Shown here piece by piece: positions 1-10,991 of a DNA stretch of 64,000 nucleotides. Each line of letters opens with the position of its first letter. The stretch's first letter is position 1. The position numbers and the translations under genes were made by a program. Origin of the DNA: Saprolegnia diclina VS20 (Eukaryota; Oomycota; Saprolegniomycetes; Saprolegniales; Saprolegniaceae); assembly GCF_000281045.1 (NCBI RefSeq), contig NW_008246103.1, forward strand, positions 215,961 through 279,960, written 5' to 3'. The notes below the pieces were generated by a model, which ran no database searches, was not told the DNA's origin, and saw nothing but the letters and a program-made list of their open reading frames with translations.

Positions 1-201
1 TTCAGCTCCAAGGACGTCAAGGGCAAACTCGGCTCTTTTGGCGCCAAATTTTTGCGCAAACGCTCCCACTCGGCGTCGCGCCTCTCGTCCGACTCGCTCG
101 ACTTGGACGACTTCCTCGCCGACGACACGGCCACCGTGCATGACAGCGCAAGCGACGACGACGAGGAGATTGAAATTGCGCTCCCAACACTCTCAGCGTG
201 A
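1..201 (+). CDS. C-terminal end of an unidentified protein (5' part outside window)
   Basis: Frame 1 is open from the first base to a TGA at 199-201, giving the last 66 residues of a protein. The tail is Ser/Asp/Glu-rich and highly acidic near its end (a DDDEE run), with a preceding basic Lys/Arg stretch. Codon use is strongly GC-ending like the neighbouring genes, which supports it being coding. No domain is recognisable in this fragment, so no function is assigned. Confidence 0.6.
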   Translation, partial: FSSKDVKGKLGSFGAKFLRKRSHSASRLSSDSLDLDDFLADDTATVHDSASDDDEEIEIALPTLSA

Positions 202-969
202 ATCCCACGCCCCCAGAATTAGTTCTTCGTGCATAGTAAGTTAACGCGGCCACCAGAAAACACAGTGCATTCCGTAAGTTGCGTCACAAAAGCGGATCAG
301 GTCTGATCCTCACGGACGGCAATCTAAAAACACTTTACTTTAGCACGTTATCACGCCAAGTTTCACACCACCGTGTCTCGCTGGTGGAGCTGCCCCATGG
401 AGTCGTCGCAGGCATGAGTCGCAGCCGTACGCCCACTACCTGGTACGGACGGCGTTGCCAGCAGCGAGCTCGCGCCTTGCTGTTGAGGATGCACTGTCGT
501 TCGTGGCACGAATTCCGACCTCGAATCCCAAAAATCGCGAATCGCCACATGTCCCGTAGAAGAAGCACGATGCGAAGCGAACGTCATACTGGGTGGCGTC
601 ACCGCGTGGAGCCTTGGACGTTTGCGGACGATCGTTGCGCAGTCGTGGACGCTGCTGCCTGCCGTCAAGTTGCAGGGAGGGGACCGCGTCATTGACAAAA
701 GTGGCGTGTGATTAGCCTGCCGTCCGTGGCGCGTGGTGGGCAACGCGACGTCGCCCGTCCTCATTTTTAATGTGTCTATATATACGATTTGTATGTGTAT
801 TTAAATATCGGCTTTAAAATGCAGGACGAAGACCACATGGATCGTTCGTTCTTGCACCAATCAGAACTGCTTTCCGGGGGCGACGTGACAAGCGACTGCC
901 TATCCCACGGTCGCCAGCGCAGCCCTTCGTACCATCATCCTACTAGCGACGACGACGACGACGACCAAC
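202..969. other. Intergenic region, no gene seen
   Basis: The reading frames here lack codon bias and domains. A short perfect inverted repeat (GGATCAG / CTGATCC, 294-300 and 303-309) lies about 95 bp after the preceding stop and might be a 3'-end hairpin. An AT-rich stretch at about 775-820 with TATATA and TTTAAA runs is the likeliest core-promoter area of the downstream ZZ gene. Confidence 0.5.
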
Positions 970-2010
970 ATGGCCGACTCGAGCAACCAGCCTGCGTCGC
1001 CGGCCAAGGCCCGCGTCGAGGCCGTGAGCCCGGTCGAGGCCAAACTCAGCGTGTGCACGATCGACACCAAGCCCGAAGACGACGAGTTCGACTCGGATTT
1101 GGGGACGCCGACGTCGCCCAAGGACGCCTTTGGCGAGGACGAGCGCGAGCCCGGCGGCATGTTTGCCAACCACGTCTTCTACGGTCCGTCGGGCCACAAG
1201 GACTCGGAGCATGTGCTCCATGACACGCGCCGCGTCGAACTCAACCACCCCAAGCTCAAGCTGCCGTACTTTAAGAGCGAGCCGCAGGACGCGGGGCGCA
1301 TGTCCGTCATCTACGGCGGACCGCAGTCGGTCACAGAGCTGCCGCCTGCGCGGCGGTCGGTCATGACGATGGCGCGCTCCAACTTGCCCAAGATCTCGAA
1401 GAGTTTGCCGGGCCTTCCGAGCTTTCTGAGCCGCACGAAGAAGGCGCCTACCGACACGGACCACGCGATGGCGTTCTGCGACGGCTGCGGCGAGCACCCG
1501 ATCAAGGGCACCGTGTGGTCGTGCTCGGTGTGCGTCAACTACAACCTTTGCGGGCTCTGCTACTCGCAAGGCATCCATGGGCTAGAGAACACGCCGGCGA
1601 TGACCATGTACCAAGAACTCACGATCCACGACAAGCTCAAGAAGCGCTGCAAGGCGATGACGTCTGAGTTCCTCGGGGTGCTCTTCCGCGACATTTGCAA
1701 GATGCAACCGGGCAAGTTTGAGCACCTCGGCAACTGGCTCGCGGGCATCATCGACAAGAAGACGGACGCGTCCAAGATCATTGCGCGCGGCGTCGAAATC
1801 CCTGGCTTGAGCGTCGAGATCCGCCAAAACTTTATGGGACTGCTCATGCCGCTCGTGTCGAACCGGACCGACATCCAAGTGTACGTCGAGTGGGTCCCGG
1901 ACGAGGCGGGCCCGAACCTCGAGAAGCTTCGGATCTGGATGTCGGACCAGAAGACGCGCACCAAGACGCCGTTCTCGCAAGCGGTGGCCCAGTCGGTCGG
2001 TGCCCAGTAG
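970..2010 (+). CDS. ZZ-type zinc finger protein
   Basis: Single-exon 346-residue protein. Residues 1-60 are acidic and low-complexity. A ZZ-type zinc finger lies at about residues 168-203, visible as paired CxxC ligands (CDGC, CSVC, CGLC) followed by a His. ZZ fingers bind zinc and usually act in protein interaction. The C-terminal 130 residues have no repeats and look like a small folded domain that I do not recognise. The ATG at 970 is chosen because it begins the stretch with consistent codon bias; the upstream frame is a low-complexity GAC repeat. No signal peptide or membrane segment is seen, so an intracellular adaptor is likely. The ZZ call is firm; the cellular role is unknown. Confidence 0.8.
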   Translation: MADSSNQPASPAKARVEAVSPVEAKLSVCTIDTKPEDDEFDSDLGTPTSPKDAFGEDEREPGGMFANHVFYGPSGHKDSEHVLHDTRRVELNHPKLKLPYFKSEPQDAGRMSVIYGGPQSVTELPPARRSVMTMARSNLPKISKSLPGLPSFLSRTKKAPTDTDHAMAFCDGCGEHPIKGTVWSCSVCVNYNLCGLCYSQGIHGLENTPAMTMYQELTIHDKLKKRCKAMTSEFLGVLFRDICKMQPGKFEHLGNWLAGIIDKKTDASKIIARGVEIPGLSVEIRQNFMGLLMPLVSNRTDIQVYVEWVPDEAGPNLEKLRIWMSDQKTRTKTPFSQAVAQSVGAQ

Positions 2011-2371
2011 AATCATCATCTCTCTTCTCCAACTACGAGCTCATGGACGCCATGAAGGGTGCTGCCCTACATGCGCGCCAGCAGCCTATCTATAAGAACC
2101 TTGTATTGCCCTAACGGCGTTGCATGCACATTGCACTTGGTCAAAGTGCAAAGTGGCGGCCGATCCCTGGCGTCACTCAGGGCCATGTGATGGGTGTTGC
2201 ACATCGCCCCAAAGCGACACATCACCACGGCGTTCGTCGCTGGGGCGCCGAGCTGGGGCGCCGCCGAGGTAGCTGCACCTCAGCTCTGCACCTCCTCTCT
2301 CTATCACCAATCAACCAGCTCAGTCGGCCCGCTTCCTACCTGCCTTTCTCTGGTCATCCACTGGATCTCAA
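2011..2371. other. Spacer between ZZ gene and IQ/WW gene
   Basis: No credible reading frame. It must hold the 3' UTR of the ZZ gene and the promoter of the IQ/WW gene. A CACCAATCAACCAG stretch near 2306 resembles a CCAAT box, but this is only suggestive. Confidence 0.4.
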
Positions 2372-4757
2372 ATGCTGGAAAGTCCAGCGGTGACGACAAG
2401 TCGGTTTCATGCGGGTTGGGTCGACGGGCCGAGGTCGGTCGCCAGCGCCGCCGCCGCTGCGCCGGCCAACAAGCAGTATCGTGTCGATATGCTGCCATCT
2501 AGAGACGCTCACTTACGAGTGTAGAGACCCGCACGGAGCTGGCGCCAGGTCGCCACGTCGTCTCGACCGCCATTGACATTGCGCCGTGTAGGGACCAAGG
2601 CCCTTGCCAGCGCGGCGCAGGTCCAGGCGATGCTCAGCGAAGTCGTTCGCATCGGCCTCCATCGCGCCGAGGACATTGCGACGTTGGGCGTAGGCGCTAT
2701 TTGATGCACGACTCGCAACGAGGAGTGATTAGGATCGCGCCGCAGTCGCCACGCGCACGACCATACTGCAATGCAAATACCGCGAGGAGTGGCGCTGCAG
2801 TACACATGCACAAAGTACGAACGAGGCAATATGCTGCTGCTGTAGACCGCGAAGATAGCTTGCTCGACCAACTGCGTACTTCGCCGCAGCTACTGGCTGG
2901 CGCGCGCGAAGAAGACGAGTGCAGCCTCGTCGCGTACTTTCGGTAGAAACCTCGCACGACGCGTTGCCATGTTCAACCAGCAGCGTAGGCGCATCTTGCA
3001 CGGCATGGTCCAGACAATAGCGGGCCAAGCCGCTGCTACGGACGACAACAAGGTAGCTGAGAGTGCGCAAGCGAGTAGGGATCATGTTTATGGTATTATA
3101 GACACCGTCCAAGGCGCAGCAACTCCAGCGAGCCATCCAGCTCGACCGTATCATTGGGCGCATCGAAGCCCACGAGCCGAGTGAAATTTGTCGCGGTACG
3201 GCAACCTTTCGTGCGTTCACAGTCGATCGTCGACGCACAGAGATGGTGGCACTCTCTCGCAAGCAGCTTGCCGACCTTCTCGTCGAAATGCCAGAGAAAA
3301 GAGAGGAGAACGCTGCTTCAGAGGCCCAAGCGGCCCTGCCACTGAGTTCGATGGTCACCAACGTCGTGCGTACCCAAGCAACGTACCTGCCATCGAGCCA
3401 GCCAAGTAGCTCGTTTGAGCGGCTTGTTCACGCCCAACGCTACGCCAAGGACGTTCGTACCAACGGTGCGTGCTCGAACGCAGTACCAGCTCACGCTTAC
3501 GAGCGTGTGCAGAGACGCTTGCCAAAGCCCACCGCCGGATCGTGGCCATTCGACGAATTCAGCGCTGGTATCGCCGCTCCTGCGCACAGTATCGCGCCTG
3601 CCTTTGCGACTTGAAGAGACAAGCCGCGGCCGCTGCACTCCTACGCGTACGGCTCCATACGTCGTTCGCACATGTACACACTCAGGACCGCTGTCTAGCG
3701 CCGACTACGTTCGCTTTGGCGACGACACGTGGCGTGGCTACGTCACTGGGACCGACTGCGGCGACGGCACACGGTATGGCGAGCCGCGCGAGGGGGATCT
3801 ACCACATACGCCGGGTTAGGCGCGGCGCCTGTTGCGCTGGTTGTGGTATCGCCGATGTTTGCTGCGTAGCCGGCTGCGCACGGTAGCCGCAACGCCCTGG
3901 CCGAAGCTGTTTCATGTTGCCTCTGCGTAGGACCTACTGCAGCTGACAACGCCGAGCGCCCACGCTGCTGCATGCGTGTAGGATGACTGGGGTCCGACTT
4001 GTGGAGCGATGGAGGCGCTGTAGGATCCAATGTCATCTGCGCCGCGTACTGGCACGGCGGCGCGTTTGGTACCTCAAGTGCATGGCCGCGCACCGTGCGA
4101 CGCGGCACGAGCGTCGATTGTGGGCGGTGCGGCAGCAGCGTCACCAGGTGTGTTCGTGCTGTCTTCGCACCTGTCGAGGTGTACCCTCTTTGGCGCCAGG
4201 CCACGGCGCCGCTCGTCAATGAGATGCTCGAGTGGCACTGCATGGTCTCAGTCGAAGTGGCCGTGACGACGCAGTCTATGACAAACGAAAGCGCCGACTT
4301 TGAGCGACAATGGAACGTTCGTGCTGGTTCGTGTCCATATCGTTAGTCAGCAATTGTGCTAGCACTATGCGACGACGCTGACAAAAGCGTGCTTGAAAGC
4401 CAAGCTCAGCGACGAGTGGGTACCACAAATGGACGTGCGCAATGGTGCGTGCTACTACTTCAACCTCAAGACCGCTACGACTCAATCGAGCCATCCGAAT
4501 ATCCTTTTTCATTCGATACGATTGGATAGTACGATCCGATTATTGGCTCCTAGTTTGCCTTGACAAATATTGTACATTTGCAATTGGCCGACCGCCTTCT
4601 TGCCAAGCAGCGCCGGCGAGCCCACGACTTGTACAAGGCGCGCATGACCACGTTAGCATCGCACCTCGAGAGCCTCCGGGCTCTGCAAGCAGCCCACACC
4701 GCCGACCTCGACACCCGCTTTCGCCAAATGCAAGTGCCACATTGTCGCCCCGTGTAA
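2372..4757 (+). CDS. IQ-motif and WW-domain protein, 14 exons
   Basis: The frame is broken into short pieces, but joining them at short introns gives one continuous 579-residue protein. Introns: 2481-2524, 2549-2591, 2690-2732, 2800-2845, 2943-2988, 3053-3101, 3466-3512, 3647-3698, 3774-3819, 3927-3981, 4148-4199, 4317-4362 (GT-AG) and 4499-4575 (AT-AC). The phases agree at all 13 junctions. The middle (about residues 280-410) is rich in Arg/Trp/Leu IQ-like motifs such as IRRIQRWYRR and RIQCHLRRVLARRR, which typically bind calmodulin-like light chains. Residues about 489-520 form a WW domain with the YYFN core and an HPN end; the second canonical Trp is replaced. The C-terminus is a basic helical segment. 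Function unknown; a scaffold or cytoskeletal role is inferred. The first GT-AG junctions and the start codon are less certain than the rest. Confidence 0.65.
4499..4575 (+). other. U12-type AT-AC intron
   Basis: There is no usable GT donor after the WW-domain HPN codons. The sequence instead starts ATATCCTTTTT, the U12 5' splice-site consensus. It carries a branch-site match TGCCTTGAC, and ends TGTAC 12 nt after the branch adenosine region. Removing these 77 nt restores the frame (A joined to AT gives AAT, then TTG CAA TTG) and yields HPNLQLADRLL, which continues the protein smoothly. Confidence 0.8.
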
Positions 4758-4794
4758 AGATGTCGAGAACAAAATCATAAATACGAGGTTGGGT

Positions 4795-7700
4795 TTAGAC
4801 CACTGCGCGTGGTGAGGCGTTGGTGAGGTCGACGAGGATGACACTCACGTTGTCGCTCGAGAGACACCGCACCGCTTCTTGCGTGAGCTCTTCGGCCGCC
4901 ACCTGCAGCTGGCCATGCAGCGCCAAGCGGCTCACGACAAACGCGACAGCAGCGTCGCAGTCCATGGCTTCCCAAAGCCCGTCGCAGGCGAGGAGCAAGA
5001 AGGCATCCGAGGGCTCAATCTCAACGATCAACACGTCCGGGGTCGCGCTTAGTACAGTGTTGACGGTCTCTTGCGAGTAGACGCGGGCGGCGCGCTCGGA
5101 CGCTTTGCGCGTCCGACCTTTGAACTCGAGGTCGCCAAATGTGCGCGTGATCGCAAGCACACCGTTGATGCGGTTGTTGATAATGGCGTGGGCACCAATG
5201 ATGCCAACGACGAGGTCGACTTCGTCCTTGGTCGTGCACCGGTGGTCTTTGGTAAGGACGTTGGCGGCGCCGTCGCGGCACAGCACGGCGCGGCAGTCGC
5301 CCACATGGCCAAGCACGAGGCGGCGGCGCGACGCCGGCACAACCTCTAGAAATGCAAACGTCGCCGTCGAGCCGCTCGGGCAGTCGCTCGCGTACAAATA
5401 ATCGCAGAGGTCGCTGTCTAGCGCAATACAGGCGTCTTGGATAGTATCCACAATGGCACGAGGAGTGGCGTTCAGCGTTAGAGTTCGCAGCATGCAACGG
5501 TGTAAATGTTCTTGGAGGTAGCTGGCGGCCGTCACGCCGCCGTGGCCGTCGTAGATTGCCACAAACGCCATGGTCTCGCGGCCACAGTCGTACGATGCGA
5601 GGTTTGGGATGACCATGCACCGGTCTTCCTGGGTCGTGCGCCGGCCCTGGACGCTCGCCAACGCCAAGCGGATATGCAGCAGTGCATTGCACGGCTCGCG
5701 CAGCATCAAGTTGGCCGATGACGCCGTGAGCGCGTCCATGTTGTCCAAATTGGGTGGCAAAACGGCTTGTGCGGTGGGCGCCAGTGTCGTCAAGAGCAGC
5801 TCGTCAAGATGATGCATCGAGGGGGCGATCGCATGCTCGTCGTCGTCGTCGCCATCGTCGTCGTCGTCGCTCGAGTTGACGCCGTCGTTTGAGGGCTGAA
5901 GGAGGTCGTCAAACGAGCCTTCGTTGCGCGCAATGAGCCGCGGATGGCTCTTCTTTTGAGCAAACATTTCACTGCGATAGTGCATCTCTTCGCTCGAGAG
6001 GTGCTGATTGCGCTTCTGGAGCAGCGACCGCCGCTTACTCGACCCGCTATTGCGGTGCAGCGCCTGCAAGTGGTGGCTCCGGGTGTCGCCTGGCGTCTTG
6101 GCCTCGAGCACCAGTGTCGGTGGCGTTGTTGGTGGCGCACTGCCCCCCAAAGCCTTGGACTCGGTGGCACTGGACGACGTCTTGGTTGGCGCTGGGCGGT
6201 CGGCGATGAGCGACGGGAGCCCCGCGTTGGACGTTGTAGCATGGAGCGGAGACGACGTGGCGTGAATGGCGCTGTCGATTTCGTCGGCCGACACTGTGAT
6301 CCGGACGTTCAAGAGGGGTCGCCGGCGCAGCGACCGGTCTTTTGTGATCCACGGATGGCTCAATGCGTCCGCCAGCGCCAGGCGACGACTCGGGTCCTTG
6401 GTCATAATTTTGTACAAAAAGTCGGCGAGCGCCGGGTCCACGCCCGGCGGGAGTAGAACGGGATCGTTCTGAATCTTCTCAAAGACTTGGAGAGCCGTTT
6501 TTGCCACGAACGGCGGGTTGCCAAACTTGAGCATGTACAAGGTCGCGCCGACCGCCCACACATCGGCCAGTTGGCCCGAGTCTACGCAAATGATCAATCT
6601 GTCAAGTGGGCACTTGATAGTTGGCACGTACACTGCACGCCCGAGCACATTTCGGGCGACATGAACGCCGGCGTACCCTTGGACTCGAGGAGCTGCTGCT
6701 TGCTGCCATACAAATTTTGGGAAATGCCAAAGTCAGCAATCTTGACAATGCCCTTTTCGCCGATGAGGAGGTTCTGGGGCTTGAGGTCGCCATGGACGAT
6801 GTTTTGGTCGTGGAGGTACGACAGGCCGTGGAGCACTTGGAGGGCGACGCCGTGCAGCTCGGGATCGAGCATCGGCGCACAAATCGTGTCGGTGGTCGAG
6901 ATCGGCTTTGTCTTTTTTTGAAAACTCAACAAGTCGCCGAGCTGCATGTACTCGAGGACGAGAAAAAGTCTGTTGACGTGCGGGTCGTCCATGACCTCAA
7001 AGAGCCGCAGTACGTTGGGGTGATTCAGTTTCTTCATGATGGCAATCTCGCGCTTGATGTCGTTGAGCGCGTCCGGCTGCCGATTGAGTTTGCCGTGCTT
7101 GTGCATGATATCGCGGTCAATAAACTTCATGGCAAAGAGCTGCCCGGATGCCTTCTCTTTGCAGAGCTTGACCTCGGCGTAGCTTCCGACACCGAGGCTC
7201 TCCAAGATGATGTAGTTGTTGATCATCGTGCGCGAATTGAGCCAATCGCCCGAGATCGGCGTCGGGTGCGGCAAATTGTGGGTGGGCAGCTGCGCTTTCT
7301 TCTTCTTGACGACCGTCGTGTCTCGGATACCAGCGCCTACATGAGTGGTTTCTCTTATATAGCTCTCTCAACGATACATGTACACTACCTGCCACGAGAG
7401 GCAGAGGCTCGTTCGAAGACGCCCCAGATTTCATCTCGACACTTTCCGTGCGCGCTTTGGACTGCGCCGGGACGTCCGGCGTCTCTTGGACACTGGTATG
7501 CTCCTTGTCCTTGGTCGGAATGTCGGGGCGTGGCCCGCTTTGGAGCCAATCGTCGACACCCTCATCGTCATCGCCGTTGTCCGAGTCGTCACTGCCGACG
7601 ATGGTAGCCGCGCCAAGAAACGAGTGGCTCGAAGCAAGCCAGTCGTGCGCCTCCGCTGGCTCGACATCGGCAAAGCTACTGCCGTTATCGCTCTCGGACC

Positions 7701-8292
7701 CGCTCGTGTCGACGACTTGAATCATATCGTCGTCGAAATTAGAGTCGGCGGGCGCCAGCGTTGGCGTCGGGGTCGCGGCGGCAGCGGGGGGGCGGCCTGC
7801 CGGCGGCACACGCCCGCCACGTCCTCGGAAGCTTCCGCGACCACGAAACGACGCCCGTCGGACGTCGCAATTGGCACTGGGCTGGATGGTCTTGGGCGTC
7901 GGCGGCCGGGAGAGCGCGTACTCGAGCGGAGGCTGGTTCGCGAGCGTCGCGTTGGGTAACTTGAGTTGTGGCAAAGGACTTTTGCTACTTGGCACGATTT
8001 GCGTTGGCAGCTCAGTGCGAACAAACGCATTGGGCTGCAATCGGTCGGAGATCGGATCTTTGAGTGATGCTGCAGGCTGCACAACGTGGCCGTCCATATC
8101 AAAGTCATGAACGTCGGTCGTGACCTTCTTGACGAGATCGGTGGTGGCGCGAGCGTTCGTGGTCGAAAGCTGTAGCTGGGACATCACACGGCTATCGACA
8201 GCACGCTCTTCTTCGAGGCTGCGGGGGGCGGGGTCAGGATCGGTGGTCACAGCAATCGAGGCAGGGCGCGGCTGGCTGGTGACACACCCCAT
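4795..8292 (-). CDS. Protein kinase-PP2C phosphatase fusion
   Basis: 1131-residue protein from three exons (introns 7337-7388 and 6582-6631, frames close exactly). The start at 8292 gives MGCVTS, a plausible N-myristoylation plus palmitoylation site. Residues 1-340 are disordered. Residues about 343-618 are a Ser/Thr kinase most like CaMKK/LKB1-type kinases: glycine loop LGVGSYAEV, AMKF lysine, HGDLKPQN catalytic loop (Arg of HRD is Gly), DFG, and SPE. An acidic linker (SSDDDDDGDDDD) follows. Residues about 842-1131 are a PP2C domain with all metal and catalytic motifs: RTTQED, DGHGG, GSTA, VGDCRA, TRTFGD, ACDGLW, SDN. Both activities are predicted functional, so the protein could phosphorylate and dephosphorylate the same pathway, probably at a membrane. 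Oomycete kinomes are known to contain such accessory-domain fusions. Confidence 0.88.
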
Positions 8293-8790
8293 GTACAGGG
8301 CAAGGGAAGAACGGGGCGACGACGATCGGCTAGACGGCGCCCGTTGCCGCCATGCGCCGAGCAATCACGAACCGTTTCGAGTAAAACTAGAGTTTTACGC
8401 GAATCCCACAGGAGAAAACGTGACTAGTTTCATTGCGACAGCGTGCAACCGCTTCGCTTGCGCGACACCCATTTTGTGATTAGCACCATAGCGTCGCCAT
8501 CTCCGACGTCGCACCAACACGTCTCTGCTTCCGGAACGATAGCCGCACCGTGCCTTGAACTGGAGATCTTCCTCGCACCAAAAACATACATGATTTCGCA
8601 AGCACCTTAAAGGCTCAGCTCGACCGCAGTCGCTGGAATCTCAAAACCGTTTAACAAAGATATGTCGTCTGGACTAGTAGTCAGCAGCCACGAGGTCGCT
8701 CGAAAGCGACAGAAAGGCGAGGCTAATTCCACGCCACGGAGCGTCTAATGATAGCACGTAAATGCAGTTGCCGATTCAGTGGCGGGCCCC
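8293..8790. other. Divergent promoter region between two kinase genes
   Basis: 498 bp separate the start codons of the kinase-PP2C gene (left, minus) and the MAP3K-like gene (right, plus). No coding signal is seen. The spacer must contain both promoters and could allow shared regulation. Confidence 0.45.
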
Positions 8791-10801
8791 ATGACCGAGA
8801 CCGCACCAAAGAAGAAGAAGTGGCTCAAGAAGGAAAAAATCGGGCAAGGGTACTCCGTCCAGCCCTATCGTAAGGGCTACTGACAATGTACCATGATCAT
8901 GTCTAGCGCGCATGGTATCGTGTACAAGTGCACGGAGCTGCCGCCGTCCACGCGCGTCGTGGCGCTCAAAGAGCTGAGCACAAAGGATCTTTCGTTCGAT
9001 GAAATCGTAGATTCTACGATCGGTCGGAACATGATCAAACAGAGGTTGTGGTGTAGGACGCACTCATGCGCGAAGCCACCATCATGCACGGGCTAACGCA
9101 CAAGCACATCGTGCACTACGAAGGCGTTAAGCAAAAAAAGCGCCGCCATCTGCTCGAGATAGCGATGGAGTACATGCCGGGGGGCTCACTCAGCGCGTAC
9201 ATTCGCGCGGTGGGCGGTGCTCTCACGCTTGAGCGAACGCAGCGCTACACGTGGCAGCTTCTGCGCGCACTGCAGTTTCTTCACGACCACCGCATTGCGC
9301 ACCGGTACGCATCGATCGCGTCTTCCACGAGTGCTCATGCTTCGGGTCGTCTTGGTTAGGGACATCAAGAGCGCCAATGTGCTACTGAATTTTGACCAAT
9401 CGCAGCTCAAGTTAGCCGACTTTGGCGCTCTCAAGGAAATCGGTAGCGTCTCGGTCGTCGGCGGACTCAAGGGAACGCCCCATTGGATGGTGGTCCTTGT
9501 GCGCTGAATGATTTGGTTGAGAGAATGTGGCTGGCGTAGGCGCCAGAAGTTATCAAGGAGCAACAGACCAGCGAAGGGTACACTTTGTCGATTTCTCAGT
9601 AAAGTCTCATGGCACAATGTAGGTGGATCAAAGCCGACATTTGGAGTCTGGGCTGTACCGTGCTCGAGATGCTCACGGGTCAGACGCCGTGGCACGAATT
9701 CAGCAACCCGCTCACCGCCATGTACAAGATCGTGTCGAGCGACTCGATTCCAAAGGTCCCGACCGACTTGCCAGCCGAGGTACACATGGAATGGCGTTAT
9801 TTTAGCCTCCGCGTCGAATGCCTTTTCTAACGAGGTCATCTCGTAGGCAGTTGCGTTTCTCCACGCATGCTTTCAGCGCGACCCCAGCAAGCGACCCGAC
9901 GCCAAACAGTTGCTGCTCTCGCCTTTCTTGAAGAGTGTGCGGCGGGAACGTAAGAAGTACAGAGCGGACGCCACGTCGCGCCCCCTCAGTGACTCCCCGC
10001 CCAAAACAGTGACGACCACGGTGCGCCCCGCGCTGTATTGCACTCAGTCAAGCCAACACACTTTCATTTGTAGAAATCGAAGCCCAAGCTGGCCGTCGTG
10101 GAGAAGCCGGCGACACCGCCGCTCAAGCTCCCCGTAGGCGAAGCGAACCTGTGGCAAAATTGGATGACTATGATGTGCATTTAGACGCCTGAAGGCGACG
10201 ACGACGTTCCCATGCCCAAATCCAAAGTGCTCTCGATTCTGCAATCGCCCGACGTGCCATCGCCGTCCATGCGTCACCGGGCTAAGGTTGCGTGCACGTA
10301 GCCTTCCTCTCCTATTCATCATCCTTTTAGAAACTCGTCAAGCTCGAACCCCTCACACCGAGTGCGCGCGAGACCAACCAAGACGAGCGGCGCGACGCCG
10401 AGGTAGCCTCGTCCCGTTCTTACGGTGTGATCAATTTTGTCTTTGTCTAGCTTCTCATCAGCGCCACCAAACACGCCTCTCCGTACACGCAACTTTTCTT
10501 GCCCTAACCCCTAATGCACCTATATTGGTATAGGCAGCCGCGACGCGGTCCAGCGCCCAATGATCTCACCAACTCACCTCTGGCATCGCCACGGTCGCCA
10601 GCGCACTTGCTCTCGACGCGGTCGGTGGGTGACATTCATTTGCCGCCAGGGCTCCAGCGCCCCGAGCTACGCCGCATTGCGACCGCGCCACAGGCCATGC
10701 GACGCTCCGAGGTATCGCCGAGCCGCGTCAAGTTGCCACCACTCTCGGCGCGCGGGCCCTTACCCCCATCTACCTATGATCTGTCGAGTAACAATGCATA
10801 A
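8791..10801 (+). CDS. MAP3K-like Ser/Thr protein kinase, 12 exons
   Basis: 479-residue STE11/MEKK-type kinase assembled across eleven introns of 44-67 nt (8850-8906, 9007-9056, 9305-9359, 9490-9539, 9578-9622, 9780-9846, 10021-10073, 10134-10184, 10287-10330, 10403-10450, 10483-10533); every phase matches. Motifs in order: IGQGAHGIVYK glycine loop, VALKEL lysine, GGSLSAYI, HRDIKSANVLL, LADFGALK, GTPHWMAPEV, KADIWSLGCTVLEMLTG, RDPSKRP. The kinase domain starts almost at the N-terminus, and the C-terminal 180 residues are Pro/Ser-rich and basic. By family it should phosphorylate MAP2Ks in a MAP kinase cascade. No regulatory domain is visible, so its upstream signal is unknown. Confidence 0.85.
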
Positions 10802-10991
10802 AACTTTGTTTCCTGTTCACTATGCGCAAAAAATCGAGCAAAATCAACTCGAGTCGAAACTATTCGAAAAAATCTACGATTCAACCAATACTTGGATTCA
10901 GCCATTTCAAAAGTGGCGTTGGCCGCCACAAGCGACACGATTGGCCAATCCAAAGATACGAGTTTGCAGATTCGTGGCGAAAGGCCAACAA

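Noticed and set aside
279-695. Plus-strand open frame in the first spacer
   Set aside because: No codon bias, no domain, Arg/Ser-rich composition typical of random frames in GC-rich DNA.
1844-2114. Overlapping frames at the end of the ZZ gene
   Set aside because: Shadows of the coding frame; their composition mirrors the real gene.
2509-4757. Reading the IQ/WW region as a pseudogene with many stops and frameshifts
   Set aside because: All breaks coincide with splice-site pairs and the frame closes across all 13 junctions.
6621-7607. 328-residue plus-strand frame opposite the kinase domain
   Set aside because: Antisense shadow; the minus strand encodes all kinase motifs.
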